This document shows, in pieces, positions 21,401 to 33,222 of a stretch of 64,000 nt of DNA (position 1 is the stretch's first letter; each line of letters begins with the position of its first letter). The notes under the pieces were generated by a model that saw only the letters and a list, made by a program, of their open reading frames with translations, did not search any database and had not been told where the DNA came from. Source of the DNA: Dermanyssus gallinae (taxonomy: Eukaryota; Arthropoda; Arachnida; Mesostigmata; Dermanyssidae). The stretch is from NCBI GenBank assembly GCA_003439945.1, contig QVRM01005676.1:143507-207506 (forward strand). The letters run 5' to 3'. A program made the position numbers and the translations under genes.

Positions 21401-24400
21401 CCACAGCAGTGCAGTCAGCAACAGCAGCATATTAGTCTGCTTGTTGTGGATATAGGTAGCTCGGTAACGTTCGTATCATCAAAAGAAGTCTATGAATAAC
21501 CTAGCCATGACTAAGTAACGTACATTACTTAGCATTAACATGTTTTTAAATATATTTTTATTTACCGTGAAGCGTAACAAGTCACTAACGATGTTAGTAA
21601 ACATGTAACTAATTATAGCTAAACTGAACCATGAGCCAGCTCATAAAAGAATTCACTAGGCTCACTAATTGCCAAAAAAAAATCTTTGTGTTGCAGGCGT
21701 AGCTCTTGCACGCAAATCACAGAAATGTATAAACACATAATAAATTATTTAATATGATAATAAACTATTTATGTTATATTGATAGGTTTGTTTATGAACT
21801 CTCAGCAAGTGCGTTAATCGGTTGCTACCTAAATTGTTACCTATTTTTTCGAGAATAACAGTACGAAAGTTCGTATATGATTTCGTAATCATCACTTCAT
21901 CACTAATATAAAAACCAAGGAAGTTTCCATCACTGATACAATAACCAAGGAAGGTTCCCTAGATCATTTTCGAGAATAACAGTACGAAAGTTCGTATTTC
22001 ATAATCATCACTTCATCACTAATATAATTCAAAGGAAGTTTCCATCAATGATATAATAACCAAGGAGGGTTCCTTAGGCAAATGTTTACCAACTTAAAAA
22101 GTTTACCAACATAAATAACAAACTACCTTATTTTTAGGATAAACACCACCAGACACATACATTGGTTCATAAATAACGTATCCTTCGAGGAAAATCTGAG
22201 CGCACACTTTGAGCCATCCAAATCAACCGGAACGTTAGAGGACCGGATCGTGACAGTAAATTACTCGAACTTATTTTTGGACCTTGAAGGTGAAGACAGA
22301 AGCACTTTTATACCAGTCACTGTTAGCAAGTACTTCTATAATGGGTGAGTGCATTGATTGACTGTGTCAAAATTGTGAGTACATTCATTTAAAGCGCTGC
22401 TCAGTAAGTCTAGATCGTATGGAACTTTTATATTCTTATAATTACATTTTGTTAAACTTTTTGGTAAAAAATGAGCTCTATATGTTGCTTAAATAGTCAT
22501 GGTTTTTATCGACCGGGCTCGCAGGTTTGATCTTTGTTGTTGATGGAATTTCTTTGAGCGATTTTTGCTTATTAAGAATAGATGATAAACCGCACCGCGG
22601 AGAGTCAGCGACCATGCTGCCACAAGGACTGTTGGGGATCCCCTGTTTTGCTAGGAACTTAAAATATTGCTTTTTTTCTTAAAATCGACTCTTTGGTCAT
22701 AGCTGCATAGACGCCAATATGCACAAAAACAGCATGTTCTTTCAATCAGTCTATAGGACCCTGTTTAATCACATTTGCGGAATACCATGAGTAAAACAAC
22801 ATAGCTCCTAGCTCAATAAGCACTTCGTTTGGCAGTGCGTGGTGAATGCTTGCCTTTAAGCGAATACCATGACATTGTAAAATAACACATAGCTTTTAGC
22901 TCAATAAGCACTTCGTTAAGCAGTGCGTGGTGAGTGCTCGCCAGATGGTCCTCTCGACAGGTGGTCTGCGTTCATGTGGCTAACTCACTCCCATTGTGCT
23001 TATTATGCCAAGGCAGCAGGCGTCCCAGACGGTACTCCCAGGTTGCTAAAACCCGGGGCATTAACCGTCCGGCCCGGGTTCCATGTGCAGCACACTTCCC
23101 CCTTACACTAATAGTAGCCTTAACAGCCCTCGAATGGGCCACGACAACATGACAATATGAATTCGTTGCCACTCAATCGATATCGTATGCCTTGCCTCCC
23201 GCGCCAACAACAGTAACCTCGGGAAAGTTACTATTGGGAGCTTGTACCATCTAACCAACTTTCAAGTGGGCGCGTGAAGTCTCGCGCCAGCAGACCACGC
23301 CGGAAAGAGAGGCATTGTTACTCCCGCACTTACAGTTACTCACACACCGACACTAAGCGGAAAGTGTCCAGCACGATGTGGACACTTTTCGTTAGCTAAA
23401 CAAAGACAACTAGCTAACAAACGACAGCACGATGTTTGAATGTGTCAGCTATAAAACTAAATACCTGGATTGCCGGAACAAGTTTCAGGGAAACCAGCAT
23501 TAAGCCTAGTCGTTTCTGCTCTGTTGTGGGCGCCAATGAAATGCTTGCGATGTTCGGATATTTAACTTCGCCTTATAGCCTGAAATTCAAGATCCACACT
23601 ACAGCCGGATCAGTCAACCAACTTATCAGCGTTGATGGCACCATGTATGTATGCTTATGTATCTGTTGGCCAGCAATGTTCGGATTCATTAGGATAGTTA
23701 TGGGGATAGATATTCTTGCATTTTGTTGTAGGCATGCTATAGTCAACATTTAAGCAGCTAATAAAACAATTTTTAAATATGTAATTTTTCCCTAATATAT
23801 TTGAAAAAGTAGCATTTGTCGGTCAGTATGACCATCATCTATAATAGAATGAGATAGAATAGATAGATCTAACGCATAAGCGACTTATGCTTTAAAAATT
23901 GAAAAGATTATGCTTTTAGAAGAATGTATCCTAGAAAATGTTCCTTAGAAATACAGTGTATATCATTACAAATCTGGGAAAAGACTAAGGGCCGCAATGC
24001 ATGCATTTATTGTTTCTGGAAGTCATGTTAAATAAAATTAGCAGTTGTTTTTTAACGGCCAACTGCTGGTGTGCTTGGCCGCTCGGAACAGTGGCCATTG
24101 AGGCTTGCTGCAATGCACCTTGCCTTTTGCCTGGTTGGTGGGCAGGATCGGAGCAGTGCACAGACGAGAGCCCTACCATTCTTACCGTTGTTGTTCGACC
24201 ACCGCAAATATTATTTTCCGATGAATCTCATCTGAATCTTATTGATGTCTTAGTAAGTAACTAGAGGGAGAATGTGGCAACCATTTCATTATGCCTTGCG
24301 TACCTTAAAGATTATTTTCGAGAATAACATAAATAACAAAACCAGATAATTATTTTTAAATTTGTTCCAACTCCAGGGTGCAATTAGTAGTTTATTTGAC

Positions 24401-24667
24401 GTACAATGTTATTTTTATAACCTTAATAAGAAGCTTTTATATAGTAAATATAAAAGCTATATGGTGCAGTAGCACTCGGTCTGCAGTGGGTTATGCTTGC
24501 TAAATAAGCATGCCTAAAAATATTTTTTTTATTTCAGGAATATATCGAATTATGGATCTTTGTGCAGCGACGTGACTGGAGCAAGTATGTATTTTGCATT
24601 CTGATGTACCCTACTTTAGTAAATGATTCAAATCTGCGGTAGACTTTCCCTGTTAAATCGTGACGCC

Positions 24668-24742
<75 letters not shown>

Positions 24743-27700
24743 CGTTGCGCTCGGTACATATTGCCAGTGGAGAACTGGAAATACCGCTGATAAATGAGTG
24801 TCTTAAAAAATATATCTTAATAATGATCTTACGAATCAGTTGCAGGCACTGGCCTTTCGCCAGCTTTTTCGCAATCTCCACAAAATCTAAGGATGTACTA
24901 CCCCGAACTATGTGTGCCGTGGACGCTACATCTCCAGCAGCAGTATACCCTAAATTATGAACCTATCTCTCGTTTCGTTGGAGGCGGAGATATGTTTAAT
25001 TCTACGCCACAGACGTGCGTTCCATATGGTGCTAATTAAATGTCACTTTAAATGAGCTCGGATGATGTCATAAATCAGGTTATACTACCAGAACCATAGC
25101 CAAGAGCGTATGCTAAGTCAACCGCGCTGTTTGCTGCCGCACAGAACTGCTAGATCTGTATATATTATGAGCGCTGTCTAATTAAAATTATCTCCGTTTC
25201 ATGGTCGTAACCAATTGTTGTAATCTACCCCGCTATTCGTATCTCCTTGTGTAAATGAATCATAAAATACATTTCTGGCTGGCTAACGCAATTGTCTTGC
25301 GCCAGTCTTCTACTGACATATGTCGTTTCGCTTCGCAGTTGCACAAGCCCGTTACCTACGAATGCTAGCGGATTGTTCGATGCTAGTCCGTGTTACGTTT
25401 GCCGACTAGAACGCGAAGCAAAGCAATGCTGCCGGCAGTGCTGAGTTTTCCGCACTTTCTCTACGGAGATCCTGAGTTGCATGCAAACATAACCGGCCTT
25501 CATCCGAATGAGGAACGGCACGGTGCATACATTGACGTGCATGCCGTGAGTTTCTCGTATGACCACTGACGTGGTACCGTGTAAATTGTATATGCGAGTC
25601 TATGCTGGACACCAGTGTTAACTAGGCACCTCAGTAGTTGGTGAGACATAGACAGTTGTATGCTTTTACGTTCCTCAGTATTCCACCGCTCGAATGATGC
25701 TGCCGAAGTTAAGAGCATACGGACGCAGACCACACCGGTAGTAATCATCTGTATGAAACTACCAGTAGGCCTGCACGAATCACATCTATGCATGCCTCTT
25801 CGTAGTGACGCGCCATTTATTCTCCTACAGCTAAACTGCACCTGTATCTTCAGTAGTGACGCGCCATTTCTTCTCCTACAGCTAGGCTGCTGCACCTACG
25901 CTTCACTTCCTGCTAGCTAGAACCGGGCAAAGCACCGAACTACACCCACCGTCGTTCTGCACGCAGCCGCCGATGAGAATGACGATTGCTTTTTGTTTAG
26001 TGGCAGTCCCGTGCGTATGCGATCGCAACATAAGAAAACGCTATGCAGTGGTCGCTCTAAAGAAGTCTGTCTTGTCCCCTGATGTGATATGGCATAATAT
26101 TGTGCGCATCTGGCGCTTTATAGCGTTATCTGGTAGTTGCAGTTACTGAAATAGATCTTTCGAAGCGTCTTGGTTATATAACTAAAACAAACTTAAATGG
26201 CAAACTAACGCTAAAGATCTTTCCTTCCTGGTTTCAGCCGTCCTGGATTAATGGTTGATATGAGAATCAGAAGACAACTGAGTTTTAAAATCAGTCTGGA
26301 ACGGGAAAAAGCGCCAGTTCAGCTGATTGCTCCTGTATTCTGGCAAGAGATTGTGAGTACAATTTGAGGGTTGGGTACAATTGGGGGTTAAGCTGGCCGA
26401 CGACCAGCGGTCATCGGTCGTGTTAATATGCATATTACTAGACATGTATAGACAAACTGGTTTATCACTAGTATAATATAATGAATGTTTTTTGTTATTT
26501 TTTAAACGGTCTTTTTCGATAGTAAGGGCTGATAACACTACTGCTCTTAGAATTTGCACCGAACATGATTTTGGTAGATAATATAATTATTTGAGGCTAT
26601 GTTCTTCCCGGAGCTTAAAATGCGAAGGTTTTGCCTATTCACATGGCCATTGGCTTAGTTCGTCGGGAAACAAGCTTTTCTGACCACTGCCGCCATAAAA
26701 CACTTTCAAGCTTTTTATAAAAACAACAATGTTGCTTCTTGCTGTATTGCTGTACCGTCAAATAACCTTAAGCAGCCTGCTATCAAACTCCTAAACGAGC
26801 GGTTTCGTTTTCGCGTTTCAAACAAATAGAGGTAAATAGTGAAGCAAATAATTAGTGAGGCAATCTAAACACCAGCCCTCCGCTGCCCACCCTATATTAT
26901 ACTTTATACCAACGCAACGCACTTAATTCTACTTACGATATACCTATTGATATCGTCTCGGTTGTCAGTCAAGGCTACCTAAAGACAAGAAAATAATGCT
27001 GGCCGCGGTGAAGGCTTGGCCAGTGTTTGCCGGATGGGTGGCAATGGCGAGCTGCCTGAGCCTCTTGATGGCTGCTGCTTTCTTTAGTATCAGCATCTTT
27101 GTTCAGGTTGATGAAGAGGTTCCGCCCCATACGCCCGACGACATCCCGACAGAGGTTAGTAAACACGTAATACTCAGTTCGTTATAGATAGTTCAATTGG
27201 AACAAATACAAGGCAAGCTTCGTATCTTGCAATGGGCTCTGATGATGGTATTGGTTTCTTGCAGAAAGACCGCGGCTCCGTGGGGTGGTACACAACTAAA
27301 CTGCTAACAAAGAGAAAACTTTCATTTATCACAATTGTAATAACATAAACTGTATTCTTGTAACAAAAGGAATTGTCGTCAGAGCCCGAAACGGACTTGC
27401 GCCGTCGACAACGTCGGTGCGCCCTGCGTGTGAGACTTCCGGCCGGCCTGCCCGTGAATTTTAAACTGCGCAAAGGTGACTTGGACGACCTCGGCGTGGA
27501 CATACCTGACTGGGTTCTGGAGAAACTCCAGAAACAAATGGAGGAGCAGGAATCGACCTCGTCCAGCGAAAGCAGCTTGGACGAACCCTCTCTTCCTGCT
27601 ATCGGCTCGCCGAGGTCGGCGGTGTCATCAAAATCAAAATCGGCCGAGAGAGAAAAAAAACAAAATTGCACACCATCGGAGCTCTCGATGTCGTCCGATC

Positions 27701-30700
27701 AAATTCTTCGATCCAAAAAAGCGGAAACGCCAGATACTCCAGATCAGGACGAAGACTGTATGTTTATATATTGTATATAATATATAATATAGACTCTTTC
27801 TAGGACTCTACATACTATGACATTCAATTGGTATTAAGTCGGTATACTGGCTTATAATAACTTGTCCTTCCTGTAAAATACCTTTAATGAGCTCCAATAT
27901 ATTCAATGAGATCCCGCAAAAAGCCAGCTTGTCAAGTATAATTGTTCGTGCGGCCGTATCAAAGGCCGCTTTAAAATCTACAAATACAGCAAATAGATAA
28001 GCCCCTTTAGTTCGAAGTGCCCGTTGTATCGAATTTAGAAGTACAGCACATGCTGTCATTGTTGACCGGCCTCTTCTGAAGCCATGTTGTTGCTCCGGCA
28101 GCTTTCTGTTAATCTCAAGAAAATGTTCTAATCGACGGGCTAGGATAGCCGATAGAAGTTTGTAGATTGCGCTCTTCTTTGCGATACCTCGGTAAGACGA
28201 TGGTGCCAACGGATCTCCTTTTCCTTTAGGGATAATGCTAAGAAGACTGGTTTTCCATTCCGAGGGTAGTTGGTCCGTTTTCATCACCTCGTTAAAAAGT
28301 CTGGTAAAACAAGGCGCAAGGTGAATCGCTTGCTTGAGGTGCTCATTTGTGACCAGATCGAGCCCCGGGGCCTTCCCGGACGGTGCTTTCATTATTGAGT
28401 CGATAACTTCAGAATTGCTAAAAGGCCGCGACAGGGCTTGACGGGCGTCAGTGACGCGCTCGTCCCACACTGACATTATCACAGGAGCGCAACTCGGAAC
28501 GGTAAAGGCACTGGCAAACATTTGCCGGAAATGAGCATTTAGTATATCATGTGGGATAGGACACGCAGAAACGCGCCTGTCTGTCTGCAGCCACTTATGA
28601 GGTCGTTGTTGCGCTTCTAGGAGCAGCTTGTACTGTTTTCGTTCTTCATATTCTTTTATCGCGTTTTTTACAACTTTTTTATAGTCACGACCTAATCTAG
28701 TATAAAAATAAGTCATTTCCGGGCGGATTTTTGCTAAAATGTACGCTTGAATCATATAATGTTTGCAAGAAGCGCACTCCTGATTGTACCATGGAGCGTG
28801 CTTTCTGTTTGTTCGCTTGCTTTCCGTTTGTTGCTTTAGCCGAGCGCTACCAGTAATGGCACTTCGAATGCTGGTGGCATAGGATTCCACGTTGATCACG
28901 GTTGGCACTGGGAATATGTTTCGCGAGGTAACCGTTAAAAGGCTGAGATTTAGATTGCGACTTAAACAAGGCCGCTTGTGATCTGTAGATTGAGGTTCAA
29001 TTGATATTTCCATTGCGACGGGTAGGTGCTACCTTGAACCGAACGCCAGAGTCTTCTCCTGCACCCCCCTGTACTTGACATTACATGGGTTAGCATTTGT
29101 GGCGAAAATGTCAATCGTAGATTGTCCGTGAGGCGCGACGAATGTCGAATCTTCAGCTGTAGATATAACCCACATGCTGCGAGATGCCAAGGCGTTGAGT
29201 AGTGATACCGTTCTTATACATCTTGGTTTGTCAAGCCGACAGTTGAGATCACCGCATACTACAGTCACTTTGTGTAAGTCCACCATGTCAAGGCATAGTA
29301 CTAACTTCTCCAGCAGTGTTGAAATCGCTTCTGAAGGACTTGAATATATTGCAATGACGTTAATGGCGGTTCCTGTTAGGACTACGCAGTTATCCTCTTT
29401 GTAGCATGTTTTTGCGCCAGCGAGCTTGCTGTTAAACAACACTGCAACTCCCCCACTTGTTCTGCCCGGTCCCTCTGTTTGTACACCCAGGCATTCCGCT
29501 ATACACCAACTTGGAACGACTGTAGGTTTGGTGGCCCATGTCTCAGTAAGGACCAACACGTCATACTGCTCAGCTAAAGGAAGAAGTGGGTAACTTGATT
29601 TAATGCCTTCACAGTTCCATTGAAAGAATTTAAGTAGCGATCTCTTGTCTTGAGTATGTTGCGGTTGTTTTTGTACTGGTGCGTTTGTTACTGCTGAGCA
29701 AGCCGGTCACGAGCCTCCAGGAGGCCTGTCGCGCTTGCTCGTCTTTACACCTTGGTTACATGATAGCGTGCAAAGTGCATCGCGCAAGGAGGCTTCAATA
29801 GAGTGTTGCAAAGTTTTTTCAAGGGAAGTTGCTCCAGTGGCTTTGCTCAAGTCACCACCCATCTCTCCTGCGGTTGCCCTACAGAGCAGAGAGGGAAACA
29901 ACTTTTCAAATACACTGGTTACCGCTGTTTGAACCGCTTTGATGATACAGGGGACAACCTTGTCTAGTAAACCTTGTACAAGATCTGCAGCTATGTCCAT
30001 TGAAGGCAACGCTTTTTCGCTTATTTCCACAGGTTTCGACTTTGACTGTCCAACTTCTCGAGTGTTCATTGCGTCGTTGTTCACCTTCGTACCATTCTTT
30101 ACCACAGATGACCAGCTGCGCTTCGAAAAGTTATCAGACGGTTGAACGTATTCTACGGGGGCGCAAAGTGGTAGAGTTGGAGCCTCAGGTTGCCTCTGAA
30201 TAACATTCCGAAAGCCCCGCTTTAACATTTCTATACGGCTCAATCGTACGGGGCACGAACCCCACGTGGCTTCATGCTCGCCGCTGCATAGGCAACATTT
30301 GGCCTGAGCCTTGCAATCTCTCCTAAGATGTTCTAGCGAGCCACATCTTCTACATTTTGGCTTCGGAACCTTGCAATCTGCGGCAAAGTGATCCATGCTG
30401 TAGCATCTAAAACACTGCATTGGATCGCAGTATAACACAACCCCATGCTTCTTTAGGCCCAAGCGTATTTCCGATGGGAAGTGATTGCCAGTAAATGTTA
30501 AGATTACGTGTTCAGTTGCTGATACAACGTTGGTCATCGGATTTTTGGTTTTAACTCGAGCTACCTCGGTTACTCCTAATGATCTTAGTGCAGATAGGAT
30601 AGTAGCTTCTGAAATTGACGGGTGCACACCGGATATTTTGCCTTTGACAGAAGAGCGCCCTCCACTTATTCTGGCAGATACTTTAACACCCGCTAGCTCT

Positions 30701-33139
30701 TGCAGTGACAGCAAGGTGCCCCTATCCTCTTCAGAATCAACGACAATGACAAGCTCTCCAGTTTTCGTAAAGCGGGGCTCTTCGATTTTCCCCTTGACAT
30801 GGCCCACAATATAGTCACAGGCCTTGTTAAAATTATTCTGTAGCTCTTCGCCGCCGGCAGAAAATATCACTGCCTCTTGCCTGGTCACAACCACCTTTGG
30901 GGCCTGCGATCTTTTATGGCGGTGCACGGTAATAAACCCTGTATCATCAGGTTCACCCTCCTTATCACATTGTACTTCTTTTTCTGCTTCGCTCTGTACG
31001 TCTGCGCTTGAATCGGGGGAATCTTCATGCGATACACGGCAATCCTTCACTCGCACATCCTCGATGGGGCTCGATGCAGCGCGCTTTTCTCGTCCTCCAG
31101 CAACGCGAGTTGCGCGATCGTCTGTCTCCATGATTCCAGCGATGGATTCATTTGGCCGGCGATCTGTTGACACTGATGCCGGCAAATCCGGCGCCTCACT
31201 ATCATGGCGCTTACGCGGTAGAGTGCGTTTCAACGGCATTGAGAAAAAAAAAAAAACTTTTTTTTTTTCTCAAACCTTTTTAACTAGCCCACCCGTTAAG
31301 GAATGTAATAAACAACTGACACTGGCGGTGACGTTGTTAATTCGAAACGCCACGAAAAGATTAATCAGCTGGAATTAGTGATGATGACGATGAAGATGTG
31401 CTAGTGACGATAATGCTTGAGATGGTACTTGATGGTGAAGTATTGTAGTACTGGGTGATGATAGTGATGGTGGCTGTGGTGGTGATGATGCCGACTATGA
31501 GTAACAACTAACTGGTGAACGGTGCACCAATGATGAGAGCGCTGAAGGCGGTAGTTGGGTTGTAGATGGTAGAGAATACACACTGATGATGCTGATGATG
31601 ATGATTGAAAGTCCGATTATGAATGTGAAAGCGCCGGTTTCCAGGTAGTATAAAATGTAGATATTGTCTAGAGAGACTTAACCTGCACACTATTCGTTAC
31701 GGCATAGATTCACTTTAGAAACACTTACTAACCACTGAAATAGCAACAATTTTACGCACTGTTACGAAAACACGTCAGAGCAGCTTGAACAGCTGACGAC
31801 AACGGAGGCGCTAAACACATGGCAATCTTACAGACCACTGGTGTTGCCCAAGGTGATAATCTTAGCCCCCTGCTGTTTTCGGTGCTGGTGAGAGACCTTC
31901 CCGAAGAGATACGGAGTCGGCACTCGCAGGTAGACGTCCTTATGTATGCAGACGACTTGGTGCTATATTCTCGCAGTCGATTCCATTTGCAACAATCCCT
32001 TGCGACCTTGCAGCATTACGTTCATCGAAACCAGTTGGAAATAAATTTAGATAAAACAAAGGCAATGAAGTTTAGACGTGGAGGGAAATTGGCTGGAATC
32101 GACGAACTACGGTTAGGTTCAAAATCTATAGAATTAGTCTCGAACTTCTCATACCTAGGGGTTATGTTCTCATCTCGAGGTACGAACTTCTTGAGGCACA
32201 TTGATGAACGAATTCGGAAAGGACTACAGTCCTTTCATAGTATCCGAGACCCTCATAAACTATCAATGGACGTTGCCGTTCATCTCTTTAACCTGAAGAT
32301 TGCGCCTACTGCTTCTTACGGTATACAGGTGATATGGCCGCATCTGACGAAGTTAAACTTTAAGGCGCTTGACCAAATCAAGGCCGCTTTTCTAAAAAAG
32401 GCGCTAAGAGTCCACCGCACTAGTCTCAACAGATTAGTCTATTTACTGGCGTCGACTCCGCTATTTGTTGAGAATTTACAAAAAATGCACGTGTTACCGA
32501 AAACGGGAGCTTTCAACGAGTACATGTCTGAATGGGAAAATAAGATGGCAGACATTGACCCGCTCTTTTATGAAACCCAGGCAATGACGTGTACTTCATG
32601 GAAGCGCTGCAACTATGAGAATAGACACCTAATTGCACGATTTGCTGTACATGGCTTCCACATGAAGATCTGTATTCGAGAGAAGTTCCATGAAATTTCC
32701 TCGTTATGCTTGTGCAAACTTTGCGGGAGACAGTGTGACTTATATCACCTTCAACGATGCGATAGAACAGTTCCGTTGACTCGACTTTTAGAACCGTGAT
32801 GAATATATGTATATGTGAATGTGTGCTTTCTCTGTACGCGCAATATTGTAAACCAACCATCGGTTAATAAAGCTATTATGTTATGTTATACTGGCTTATA
32901 CATGTATATAACAGTGTTACTAGCTAGGAGGGCATTCATACGGACGCATTATCTATGCGTTTGACTTTCTGGAAGACTGTCCCCCGAGCGGGATGCATAG
33001 CAGCAGACAGGACGAAAGTTTGTTTGTGAAGATTTATTTGGAAGCTAGTCAAGAGAATGCTTTCCTAATAACTAATTTCCTAAAACTAATTTTAGCATCA
33101 CGTATGCTTTTGTGAAACCATAGCTCAGTATATTATCAT

Positions 33140-33222
<83 letters not shown>

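Larger units (their letters stand above)
27857..32886 (+). mobile_element. Near-complete APE-type LINE with 5' inversion (twin priming)
   Basis: A 5030-bp insertion flanked by perfect 14-bp direct repeats lies in the last intron of gene A. The 3' part (about 31819-32886) is on plus: RT from motif B onward and a 3' UTR ending in a short TTATG repeat rather than poly(A). The 5' part (31.8 kb down to 27857) is inverted: 5' UTR, ORF1, endonuclease and RT up to just before motif B. The two parts together lack only about 15-25 codons. This arrangement, with the element's 5' end at the inner junction, is what twin priming produces. Without the insertion the host intron would be about 458 bp. Confidence 0.93.

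Noticed and set aside
25380..25435. A 42-nt GT-AG intron within gene A exon 7 to explain the frame change
   Set aside because: Far shorter than any other intron here, and it would not restore the correct phase; a 1-nt indel is simpler.
30824..31378. 184-codon plus frame
   Set aside because: Lies antisense to the intact LINE ORF1, whose zinc knuckles fix the true strand.
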